From NCBI GenBank assembly GCA_046734815.1, contig JBKPRZ010000309.1, forward strand, positions 1 to 11,650: DNA of 11,650 nucleotides. The letters run 5' to 3'. The position numbers and the translations under genes are program-made. A model generated the notes under the pieces. That model had not been told where the DNA came from, did no database searches, and saw nothing but the letters and a program-made list of their open reading frames with translations. Positions 6,149 to 11,650 of the stretch are shown here, one piece after another; within the stretch, counting starts at the first letter, position 1, and every line of letters begins with the position of its first letter. Source of the DNA: CAVYGB01 sp046734815. Lineage in GTDB: Bacteria; Myxococcota_A; Polyangia; Fen-1088.

Positions 6149-8800
6149 ATGAGCGACACGGGCGCAAGCGGGCGTAACCCGACGGTGCTGCGCGATCTGG
6201 CGCAGGCGCCGGCGGGAGCGTTGGCCATGGTCCCCGGGGTGCGGCTGGGCCCCTACGAGATCCTCGGCCGGCTGGGCGCCGGCGGCATGGGCGAGGTGTA
6301 CCGCGCGCGCGACATCCGCCTGGGGCGTGAGGTCGCGCTCAAGGTCATCCGCGGCGCCGCCGCCGCTTCACCCGAGCTCCTGCGCCGCTTCGAGCAGGAG
6401 GCCCGCGCGGCGGGCGCGCTGAACCACCCCAACATCCTGGCCATCTACGACACCGGCACCGCCGAGAACGTCCCCTACATCGTGTTCGAGCTGCTGGAGG
6501 GCGAGACCCTGGACCGGCGGCTGCAGCGCGAGCCGCTGACCGCCCCGCAGGCGGTGGCGCTGGCCCGGCAGCTGGCGCGCGGGCTGGCAGCCGCCCACGA
6601 CCGCGGCATCGTCCACCGCGACCTCAAGCCGGCCAACGTCTTCGTCACGCGCGACCGCGAGGTGAAGATCCTCGACTTCGGCCTGGCCAAGGTGACGCCC
6701 GCCGATTCACCCGCCTCCACGCCGCCGTCGGTGCTGGCCACCGGCGAAGGGGTGGTGCTGGGCACCGCCGGCTACATGGCGCCCGAACAGGTGCGCGGCC
6801 AGACCGTCGACCACCGCGCCGACATCTTCTCGTTCGGCGCGATCCTGTACGAGATGCTGGCCGGGCGCGCCGCCTTCGCCGCCGCCACCACCGCCGATCG
6901 CATGGCGGCGGTGCTGCGCGAAGAGCCGCCGGCCCTGCGCGGCTCTGCCTCGGAACGGTTGTGGCGCCTGGTCCGCCGCTGCCTGGAAAAATCCCCCGAC
7001 GATCGCATCCAGTCCACGCACGACCTGCTGTTTCACCTCGAGGCGCTCAGCGACGTGCCCTCGGCCTCTTACCCGGCCGCGCGCTGGCGCAGCTTCCGGC
7101 CGCTGCCGCGGGTGGCCGGCCCGGTGGCGCTGGCGGTGCTGATCGCAGGCGCGGCGGTGCTGCTGGGCACCATCTACCGCGGCAGCGTCCGCAGCTCGAA
7201 CGTACCGCTGGACCTGCGGCGCGTCTCGTTCCAGGACGGGCGCATCACCTCGGCGCGCTTTTCGCCCGACGGGCAGACCATCGTCTACGCCGCTGCGGCG
7301 GGCGGCCGGCCGCTGGAGATCGTGACCAGCCGCCTGAACAGCCCCGAGTCGCGCCTGCTGGGCATCACCTCGGGCACCGATCTGCTGGGCATGTCGGCCA
7401 GCGGCGAGCTGGCGCTGCTGCTGAACCCGCGCCGCCGCGACCGCAACGACCCGCGCGTGCAGGGCACCCTCGCCCGCGTCGCCCTCGGCGGCGGCGTCCC
7501 GCGCGAGCTGGCCGCCTCGGTGCAGGAGGCGGACTGGGGCCCGGGCGGCGACCTGCTGGCCGTGCTGCGCGAGGTGGAAGGCAAGTCCCGCCTGGAATAC
7601 CCGGTGGGCCACGTCATCTACCGCCCCGAGGGCTGGATCAGCCACATGCGCGTCTCGCCCGACGGCGAGCGCGTGGCCTTCATGGACTACCCGCAGACCG
7701 GCGAGGACCGGGGCGCGGTGGCGGTGGTCGATCGCCAGGGCAGAAAACGCATCCTCGCCGACGGCTTCATCACCGCCTGGGGGCTGGCCTGGTCGCCCTC
7801 GGGCGACGAGATCTGGTTCACCGCCAGCCGCGCCTGGAGCCTGCGCGCGCTGTATGCCGTGGACCTGTCGGGGCGCGAGCGGTTCATCTACCAGGGTCTG
7901 TCGCCGCTGACCCTGCACGACATCGACCACGACGGCGTGGTGCTGCTGGAGCAGAAGATGGCCCGCTGGGGCCTGCTGGTGCGCACACCCGACGACGGCG
8001 AGCGCGACCTGACCTGGCTGGACGGCACCGACGCCGCCGACCTGTCCGAAGACGGCAGCACCCTGGTGCTGTCGGAAGTGCGCGAGGGCGGCGGCCCACG
8101 CTACTCGACCTACCTGCGCCCCACCGACGGCTCGCCGGCGGTGCGGCTGGGCGACGGCGACGCCTGGGGCCTGTCGCCCGACGGCAAGTGGGTGCTGTCC
8201 ATCCCCTTCTCCGCGCCGGGCGCCCCACGCCCGCTGTTGCTGCTGCCCACCGGCGCCGGCGAGCCGCGCACCCTGGCCGAGGACAGCCTGGACCACGTCA
8301 GCGCCACCTGGTTCCCCGACGGCGAACGCGTGCTGGTGGCCGCCAGCGAGGCAGGCGGCGCCACCCGTCTGTACATGCGCCATCTGAACGGAAGCCGCGC
8401 CCAGCCGATCACACCCGCCGGCGTGTGGCACGAGGCCACCGTCTCGCCCGACGGCAAGCTGGTCGCCACCATCGGCCCCGACGGCCTGGCGGCGCTGTAC
8501 CCGGTCGACCCCGGCCCACCCCGCCCGCTGGCCGGCGTCGAGCTGGGCGATCTGCCCGCCCGTTTCTCCTCGAACGGCCACTGGCTGTACCTGTTCCGCC
8601 GGGGCGAGTGGCCCGCGCCGGTCTACCGGCTGGACCTGCGCACCGGCGACAAGGAGGTCATCGCCACCCTGCAGCCGCCCGAGCCCGGCGGCAGCACCGG
8701 CATCCTGGGCCGCTTCCGCATCACGCCCGACGGCCGTTATTACGCCTACAGCTACGACCGATCGATCTCGCAGCTGTTCCTGGTGCGGGGCCTGCGCTGA
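6149..8800 (+). CDS. Membrane Ser/Thr protein kinase with C-terminal beta-propeller sensor
   Basis: An 883-aa PknB-type kinase. The cytoplasmic kinase domain covers about residues 34-300 with all key parts: glycine loop GAGGMGEV (43-50), lysine K65, helix-C E84, HRDLKPAN (catalytic D158, N163), DFG (D176) and APE (211-213). One membrane helix follows at about 322-343. The rest (about 355-880) is a WD40/TolB-like propeller with repeated SPDG turns (372-375, 503-506, 676-679, 766-769). It should face the periplasm and sense a ligand or the envelope. The ATG at 6149 is preferred because a purine-rich GGCAGGGG precedes it. A GTG at 6026 would add 41 poorly conserved-looking residues and leave little room for a promoter. 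The stop overlaps the sigma-factor start (ATGA), so the two are translated together. This architecture is common in Acidobacteriota and Myxococcota. Confidence 0.93.
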   Translation: MSDTGASGRNPTVLRDLAQAPAGALAMVPGVRLGPYEILGRLGAGGMGEVYRARDIRLGREVALKVIRGAAAASPELLRRFEQEARAAGALNHPNILAIYDTGTAENVPYIVFELLEGETLDRRLQREPLTAPQAVALARQLARGLAAAHDRGIVHRDLKPANVFVTRDREVKILDFGLAKVTPADSPASTPPSVLATGEGVVLGTAGYMAPEQVRGQTVDHRADIFSFGAILYEMLAGRAAFAAATTADRMAAVLREEPPALRGSASERLWRLVRRCLEKSPDDRIQSTHDLLFHLEALSDVPSASYPAARWRSFRPLPRVAGPVALAVLIAGAAVLLGTIYRGSVRSSNVPLDLRRVSFQDGRITSARFSPDGQTIVYAAAAGGRPLEIVTSRLNSPESRLLGITSGTDLLGMSASGELALLLNPRRRDRNDPRVQGTLARVALGGGVPRELAASVQEADWGPGGDLLAVLREVEGKSRLEYPVGHVIYRPEGWISHMRVSPDGERVAFMDYPQTGEDRGAVAVVDRQGRKRILADGFITAWGLAWSPSGDEIWFTASRAWSLRALYAVDLSGRERFIYQGLSPLTLHDIDHDGVVLLEQKMARWGLLVRTPDDGERDLTWLDGTDAADLSEDGSTLVLSEVREGGGPRYSTYLRPTDGSPAVRLGDGDAWGLSPDGKWVLSIPFSAPGAPRPLLLLPTGAGEPRTLAEDSLDHVSATWFPDGERVLVAASEAGGATRLYMRHLNGSRAQPITPAGVWHEATVSPDGKLVATIGPDGLAALYPVDPGPPRPLAGVELGDLPARFSSNGHWLYLFRRGEWPAPVYRLDLRTGDKEVIATLQPPEPGGSTGILGRFRITPDGRYYAYSYDRSISQLFLVRGLR

Positions 8801-9396
8801 TGACCGCGGCCGCCAAGGCCGGCAGCGCCGGCGCCGAGGAGCGGATCGCCGCATCCCTGGACGCCGGGCGCCTGGCCGAGGCGGCCACCGAAGGACTGCG
8901 CGCCTACGGAGCCGAGATCGGCGGCTACCTGGCGGCCATCCTGCGCAACGGGACCGCCGCCGCCGACGTGTTCTCCGACGTGTGCGAGAACATCTGGAAA
9001 GGCATCGGCCAGTTCAAGCACGAGAGCTCGTTCCGCACCTGGGCCTACGCCATCGCCTGGAACGCCGCCAAGATGTACCGGCGGGACGCCTTCCGCCGCC
9101 GCGTGCGCCGCCTGCAGACCGACGAATATTCCCAGCTGGCCGACCGCCTGGCCCGCAGCACCCTGCTGCACGCCGACCCGCTCGCCGCCGACCGCCTGGC
9201 CCGCCTGCGCGCAACCTTGACCCCCTTCGAGCAGTCGCTGCTCATCCTGCGCATCGACAAGGGCCTGCCCTGGCGCGAGATCGCCCAGATCCTCGAGGAA
9301 CCACCGACCCCCGTCGACCCGGCGACGCTGCGCAAGCAATACGAGCGGCTGAAGCAACGTTTGCTGGACCAGGCCGCCCGCGAAGGCCTTCGTTAG
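8800..9396 (+). CDS. ECF-like RNA polymerase sigma factor
   Basis: A 198-aa sigma-70 family protein of the short extracytoplasmic-function type. Region 2 lies at about residues 50-100, with the promoter-melting and -10 recognition part at FKHESSFRTWAYAIAWNAA. Region 4 lies at about 138-190, with the helix-turn-helix LPWREIAQIL followed by a longer linker (EEPPTPVDPATL) and a basic recognition helix. There is no region 3 and no extra C-terminal domain. An extra 40 or so helical residues precede region 2. The start ATG shares a base with the kinase stop, so the gene depends on kinase translation. No anti-sigma gene is beside it. The kinase is therefore the likely controller, as in ECF families known to be activated by phosphorylation. 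The acidic part of region 2.2 looks weakened (AAAD where DAED is usual), which would fit that idea. Confidence 0.88.
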   Translation: MTAAAKAGSAGAEERIAASLDAGRLAEAATEGLRAYGAEIGGYLAAILRNGTAAADVFSDVCENIWKGIGQFKHESSFRTWAYAIAWNAAKMYRRDAFRRRVRRLQTDEYSQLADRLARSTLLHADPLAADRLARLRATLTPFEQSLLILRIDKGLPWREIAQILEEPPTPVDPATLRKQYERLKQRLLDQAAREGLR

Positions 9397-9398
9397 CG

Positions 9399-9446
9399 CC
9401 GGCGCCAGCGCCGACGCCGACCCCGAACCGACTTGCATGGCGCCGG
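9399..9446 (+). terminator. Possible terminator hairpin after the sigma gene
   Basis: CCGGCGCC (9399-9406) and GGCGCCGG (9439-9446) form a perfect 8-bp inverted repeat immediately after the sigma-factor stop. The loop is 32 bases and no T-run follows. It is a weak candidate and could be chance in GC-rich DNA. Confidence 0.25.
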
Positions 9447-9463
9447 TGCGTTCGGTATATACT
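9433..9463 (+). promoter_or_regulatory. Promoter of the arsR-type operon, leaderless
   Basis: TATACT at 9458-9463 is a strong -10 match and stands out in this GC-rich region. A weak -35 candidate, TTGCAT, is at 9433-9438 with a 19-bp spacer. The -10 ends 7 bases before the ATG at 9471, so transcription should begin at or within a base or two of the start codon. No ribosome-binding site precedes that ATG, which agrees with a leaderless mRNA. Confidence 0.6.
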
Positions 9464-9482
9464 GAACCATATGGTTCAGTAT
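9459..9482. promoter_or_regulatory. Operator: perfect 24-bp palindrome across the start codon
   Basis: The half-site ATACTGAACCAT (9459-9470) is followed directly by its exact reverse complement (9471-9482). The ATG of the repressor gene is the first codon of the right half. The left half covers the -10 element. Bound repressor would block both the promoter and the transcription start, so this is the expected autoregulatory site of the ArsR-type protein. The MVQY N-terminus is encoded by the right arm. Confidence 0.82.
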
Positions 9483-9836
9483 GAGAAAGCCCGCCTGGAC
9501 GCATCGTTCGCCGCGCTCTCGGATACCACCCGACGCGGCGTCCTGGAGCAGCTCGGACGCGCCGACGCTTCGATCACGGACCTTGCCCAGAAGTTCCACA
9601 TGACCCTCACGGGCATGAAGAAGCACGTGGGCGTCCTGGAGCAGGCCGGGCTGGTCACCACCGAGAAGGTCGGGCGCGTGCGGACCTGCAAGCTCGGCCC
9701 GCGCCGACTGGAGGACGAGACGGCCTGGATCGAGAGGTACCGCCAGCTCTGGGACGCACGCTTCGACGAGCTGGACAAGGTTGTCGAAGAACTGAAATGG
9801 AAGGAGAAGATCGATGGACGCAAGAAGAGAGATTGA
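9471..9836 (+). CDS. ArsR-family winged-helix repressor
   Basis: A 121-aa winged-helix regulator of the ArsR/SmtB fold, of the subgroup paired with SRPBCC genes. It opens with ALSDTTRRGVLEQL (15-28), a hallmark of the family. The helix-turn-helix lies at about 34-57 (ITDLAQKF, then LTGMKKHVGVLEQAG). The wing follows at 60-78 (VTTEKVGRVRTCKL). The C-terminal helix (83-113) probably makes the dimer. No CxC or other metal-binding motif is visible, so it is unlikely to be a classic arsenic sensor; the single cysteine is C73. The start was set at the ATG in the palindrome, although longer frames extend into the sigma gene. It overlaps the next gene by 23 bases, so the two form one operon. It is expected to repress its own promoter until a signal is sensed. 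Confidence 0.9.
   Translation: MVQYEKARLDASFAALSDTTRRGVLEQLGRADASITDLAQKFHMTLTGMKKHVGVLEQAGLVTTEKVGRVRTCKLGPRRLEDETAWIERYRQLWDARFDELDKVVEELKWKEKIDGRKKRD
9801..9806 (+). promoter_or_regulatory. Ribosome-binding site of the SRPBCC gene
   Basis: AAGGAG lies inside the end of the repressor gene, 7 bases before ATG 9814. It decides the start of the downstream gene and the 23-base overlap. Confidence 0.7.
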
Positions 9837-10338
9837 GCCCAACACCAAGAAGAACCGCACCACCGCGGAACGGAAGTCCGACCGTGAGCTGGTCGTCACG
9901 CGAACCTTCAACGCCCCGGCGCGCATCGTGTTCGAGGCGTGGGCCAAGCCCGAGCTGTTCAAGCGATGGTGGGTACCGAAGTCGATGGGCATGTCCCTGC
10001 TCGTCTGCGAGATGGATGTCCGTGCCGGAGGCACGTACCGTCTCGTGTTCGGCGTCGATGGCTCGAAAGTGATGGAGGTCTTCGGCAAGTACATCGAAGT
10101 GACACCGCACTCGCGCCTGGTCTGGAGCAATGACGAAGGGGATGAGGGGGGAGCCGTCACCACCTTGACGTTCGAGGAGAAGGGCGGCCAGACCCTGCTG
10201 GTCAAGCACGACCTCTATCCCTCGAAGGCAGCTCTCGACAGTGAGCTCGCCTCCGGGGCGACCGAGGGGCTGCCCGAGCAACTCGAGCAACTGGACGAGC
10301 TTCTGGTCGCCCTGGGCGCGAGCGTGGGACAGTCATGA
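9814..10338 (+). CDS. AHSA1/SRPBCC-domain protein
   Basis: A 174-aa START-like protein of the AHSA1 family (named for the Hsp90 activator, although bacterial members usually bind small hydrophobic ligands). The domain begins at about residue 24 (RELVVTRTFNAPARIVFEAW), followed by the diagnostic KPELFKRWW (46-53) and beta strands to about 130 (GGTYRLVF, GKYIEVTPHSRLVW). A C-terminal helix (145-170) closes the cavity. The first 20 or so residues are charged and outside the domain. It overlaps the ArsR-type gene and should be released when that repressor leaves its operator. The ligand and cellular role are unknown; stress or small-molecule handling is plausible from the family pairing. Confidence 0.9.
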   Translation: MDARREIEPNTKKNRTTAERKSDRELVVTRTFNAPARIVFEAWAKPELFKRWWVPKSMGMSLLVCEMDVRAGGTYRLVFGVDGSKVMEVFGKYIEVTPHSRLVWSNDEGDEGGAVTTLTFEEKGGQTLLVKHDLYPSKAALDSELASGATEGLPEQLEQLDELLVALGASVGQS

Positions 10339-10453
10339 ACTCGACGATCTCGCGGTCGGCCGCCTGACTCATTCGCCCCGACCTCGTTCCGTGGTTGGCA
10401 CACCATCAGCGAGTGGGCCATCGGTCCTCACCGCTGACCTCGCGTCGCCGCTC

Positions 10454-10488
10454 GCCCCGGCCGGCCTGGCTCACATGCCGGCCGGGGC
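10454..10488. terminator. Strong stem-loop, possible bidirectional terminator
   Basis: GCCCCGGCCGGC (10454-10465) and its exact reverse complement (10477-10488) surround an 11-base loop. The stem is perfect and entirely G and C. It lies 115 bases after the SRPBCC stop and could stop transcription from either side. No T-run follows, so an intrinsic terminator is uncertain. Confidence 0.45.
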
Positions 10489-10601
10489 TACCCCCTGCCC
10501 GCGGGCAAGCGACGAGCGCTTTGGAAGAGTACCTGCACGCCGTCGTTCACCGATCCTTCCCGATCTTGCCCTACGACGACTGGACGTGACTTTCGCTCGC
10601 C

Positions 10602-10629
10602 GCCCAACGTCCTGGCTTTCGGGCTGGGC
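10602..10629. repeat. Short inverted repeat with attC-like core sequence
   Basis: GCCCAAC (10602-10608) and GCTGGGC (10623-10629) pair with one wobble around a 14-base spacer. On the minus strand the first arm reads GTTGGGC, a perfect match to the cassette core GTTRRRY. It lies 105 bases beyond the stop of the orphan gene, where its own attC should end. No matching distal box is seen, so this is at most a decayed site. Confidence 0.3.
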
Positions 10630-10646
10630 ATTTTCCCGGATGACTC

Positions 10647-10675
10647 CGCACGCTTCGGCAGAGACGCCGCGTGCG
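10647..10675 (-). terminator. Stem-loop downstream of the orphan gene
   Basis: CGCACGC and GCGTGCG form a perfect 7-bp stem, with an inner GGC/GCC stem and a three-base bulge (TTC on plus). It begins 37 bases after the stop of the minus-strand gene at 10713. It may be its terminator, or part of a folded recombination site; no T-run is present. Confidence 0.35.
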
Positions 10676-10712
10676 ACCAACTCGATTCCGTGGATTCCGT
10701 GGAAACGCCGCC

Positions 10713-11111
10713 TTACGAAATCTCCACCGGAGAACCGAACCGTTCGCGGTAGTCATCTTCCAGGAATCCTCTGTTCAGGAATCGTTCAGGTGAGGCGCCG
10801 AGCGACTCACATGCGTGGGCCATAGCATCGTCGGGGTCAGTGAAGTGGCGGGATTTCCCGGCGGCGAATGCCTGTTCGACCGCCCCGTCCTGGTCGAGTT
10901 CCACTGCATAGAGGCCATAGATATCGTAGGCGGCTCGCTCATCCTCGAATGCCTCGAAGAGCGTCACCTCGAAGTCACCGGCCTCGCCTGGACCCACCTT
11001 CACCCAGCGCAGCACTCGACCTCGGGAGTGCTGGACGGCATCGAGCAACTGCTCCAGCGTCTTTCCCACGCGAAGATTGGATGATGCTTGCTCGCTGGTC
11101 AGGTACCGCAT
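10713..11111 (-). CDS. Orphan 132-aa protein, possible integron cassette gene
   Basis: A soluble, acidic protein of 132 residues with no signal peptide, membrane helix or motif I recognise. The middle part (about 46-72, rich in aromatic and acidic residues) looks like beta strands. The end (92-124: DPDDAMAHACESL, then FLEDDYRERFG) is helical. Size and charge resemble cassette-borne and immunity-like small proteins, but no family can be named. Only a weak GGAT precedes the ATG. The start lies 22 bases after an attC-like site in the same orientation, the arrangement expected when a cassette gene follows the previous cassette's recombination site. Its own downstream attC is not clear. The frame is uninterrupted and has plausible codon use. 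I infer a real gene of unknown function. Confidence 0.65.
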   Translation of the reverse strand: MRYLTSEQASSNLRVGKTLEQLLDAVQHSRGRVLRWVKVGPGEAGDFEVTLFEAFEDERAAYDIYGLYAVELDQDGAVEQAFAAGKSRHFTDPDDAMAHACESLGASPERFLNRGFLEDDYRERFGSPVEIS

Positions 11112-11133
11112 GAAGCCGATCCGAGCCCCGTCT

Positions 11134-11238
11134 ACCTGACGACCTCGCGTTCAGCGGCGGGGGCGCCGCTCGGGAGATTTCCCAACTCTCTTCGATGGCT
11201 CGCGCGGCGACCCCATCCGCTGCAACGCCTGGTTCGGC
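11134..11238 (-). other. Degenerate attC-like recombination site
   Basis: Read on the minus strand, this 105-base site starts with GCCGAAC (11238-11232, one base off RYYYAAC) and ends with GTCAGGT (11140-11134, one base off GTTRRRY). Between them lie two imperfectly complementary arms, about 11151-11176 and 11199-11223 on plus, with paired blocks AGCGG/CCGCT, GGGG/CCCC and GCCGC/GCGGC. The inner box reads GGCGTTGCAGCGG and its partner CCGCCGCTGAACGC. These are patterns I know from environmental attC sites, whose read-through translation gives the typical PNQALQRM peptide, as here. Both outer boxes carry a change, so the site may be inactive. A second attC is needed to prove an array. Confidence 0.6.
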
Positions 11239-11278
11239 CTGACTCGGCTGCGCAGCGGAAAGCGTTCAGGGTATGACT

Positions 11279-11320
11279 CGGGTACATCGTCAACACCTGT
11301 CCGGGGACATCGTTTACACA
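11279..11320 (+). repeat. Left inverted repeat
   Basis: It contains two tandem units on plus: GGGTACATCGTCAACA, then TCCGGGGACATCGTTTACA. Its reverse complement matches 11455-11496 at 34 of 42 positions. Confidence 0.65.
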
Positions 11321-11454
11321 CCCAGGATGCCATGGATCGAGACGAGCGCGGTGAGGGAAAGAGCCCGGTTCATAGCTGACCTCGAGCACCAGAGAACCCT
11401 GCCGTCTCCATGAAGCCTCCGGCAAGATCACCGGGGCATCCTTCCGCTCCGAAG

Positions 11455-11496
11455 AGTGTCAACGATGTACCCGGACAACTGTTGACGATCTTCCCC
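11455..11496 (-). repeat. Right inverted repeat
   Basis: It is the imperfect inverted partner of 11279-11320. On plus it reads GTGTCAACGATGTACCCGG, followed by a second unit with TGTTGACGATC. Differences are scattered, which suggests an old element rather than a recent insertion. Confidence 0.65.
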
Positions 11497-11650
11497 ATTG
11501 CTCAAAACTCCAGGCAGGCGATCACCGCCCACTCAGTTGCCGGTTCGGGAGGCTGCAAGTGCGGTTCGAGGCGTGCTTTCCCGCGATCCGTTGGCGGATT
11601 GTGCTTGACACTGAATGAGTGATTGGACGAATTGCGCGCGCAGCGGGCCC

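Larger units (their letters stand above)
10339..10712. other. Non-coding stretch with several stem-loops
   Basis: These 374 bases lie between two converging genes. No reading frame here looks like a real protein. It contains a strong 12-bp inverted repeat (10454-10488), a shorter inverted repeat with GCCCAAC and GCTGGGC arms (10602-10629) and another stem-loop (10647-10675). The region may combine terminators with remains of cassette recombination sites. Confidence 0.5.
11279..11496. mobile_element. Inverted-repeat-bounded relic, MITE-like or solo IS ends
   Basis: Two 42-base inverted repeats (11279-11320 and 11455-11496) match at 34 of 42 positions and surround 134 bases without a gene. Each repeat holds two tandem copies of a motif of about 21 bases with the core ACGATGT followed by CCCGG. 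Multiple subterminal copies of this kind are typical transposase-binding sites of insertion sequences. The pattern resembles ends I associate with IS481- or IS21-like elements, but I cannot name the family. No transposase gene is present, so this is a non-autonomous element or a deletion remnant. No target-site duplication was identified. Confidence 0.55.
11239..11650. other. Gene-free right end
   Basis: No convincing coding region is seen in these 412 bases. The stretch holds the inverted-repeat-bounded element described separately. Beyond it (11497-11650) is unassigned sequence with an isolated TTGACA at 11605 and no good -10 partner. An octamer, TGACTCGG, occurs at 11240 and again at 11274, just before the left inverted repeat. 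Confidence 0.5.

Noticed and set aside
6961..8799. Long upstream extension of the sigma-factor frame
   Set aside because: The extension overlaps the kinase gene and reads as Arg/Ala/Pro-rich shadow sequence. The real start is the ATG overlapping the kinase stop.
6707..8854. 715-codon open frame on the minus strand
   Set aside because: It lies antisense to the kinase gene and its low-complexity Ala, Gln, Gly and Val content shows no domain. The kinase reading is unambiguous.
11540..11600. Second attC-like site with CGCCAAC on the minus strand
   Set aside because: No complementary arms or matching distal box were found, so it does not rise above background.
11605..11633. Promoter with TTGACA at the right end
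   Set aside because: The best -10 at the right spacing (CGAATT) is poor and no gene start is seen downstream within the window.

Overview
The DNA is very GC-rich and codes densely. It carries a membrane Ser/Thr kinase with a beta-propeller, an ECF-type sigma factor, a Tat-exported amidohydrolase and an integron integrase. This mix suggests a soil or aquatic bacterium of the Myxococcota (old deltaproteobacterial) type. Acidobacteriota or Gemmatimonadota are possible alternatives. No rRNA, tRNA or single-copy marker is present, so this assignment is an inference.

Layout, left to right. Positions 1-69 are homopolymer-rich and look like a contig-end artefact. An integron integrase (intI type) lies on the minus strand at 207-1292. 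A 231-base gap with no recognisable attI follows. Positions 1524-5982 hold a compact minus-strand group of four genes. In transcription order these are a small lipoprotein, a Tat-exported amidohydrolase, a three-helix membrane protein whose start overlaps the amidohydrolase stop, and a large exported HEXGH zinc metallopeptidase. All four products appear to sit in the envelope or outside the cytoplasm, so they probably form one envelope or hydrolytic module of unknown substrate.

A divergent intergenic region (5983-6148) separates that group from a plus-strand pair. The pair is a membrane Ser/Thr kinase with a C-terminal propeller and an ECF-like sigma factor that overlaps it by one base (ATGA). 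No anti-sigma gene is visible, so control of the sigma factor by its kinase is the natural hypothesis. Next comes an ArsR-family repressor overlapping an AHSA1/SRPBCC gene. The repressor's start codon sits in the right half of a perfect 24-bp palindrome that also covers the -10 element. This points to an autorepressed, probably leaderless operon.

The right end (10339-11650) looks like degraded mobile or integron-type DNA. It holds a 132-aa orphan gene that starts 22 bases after a degenerate attC-like site. It also holds a roughly 220-bp element bounded by imperfect 42-bp inverted repeats, several strong stem-loops, and little else. The attC-like site points toward the integrase, which is the wrong way round for a canonical array. 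The integrase and the cassette-like relic are therefore probably not one intact integron.
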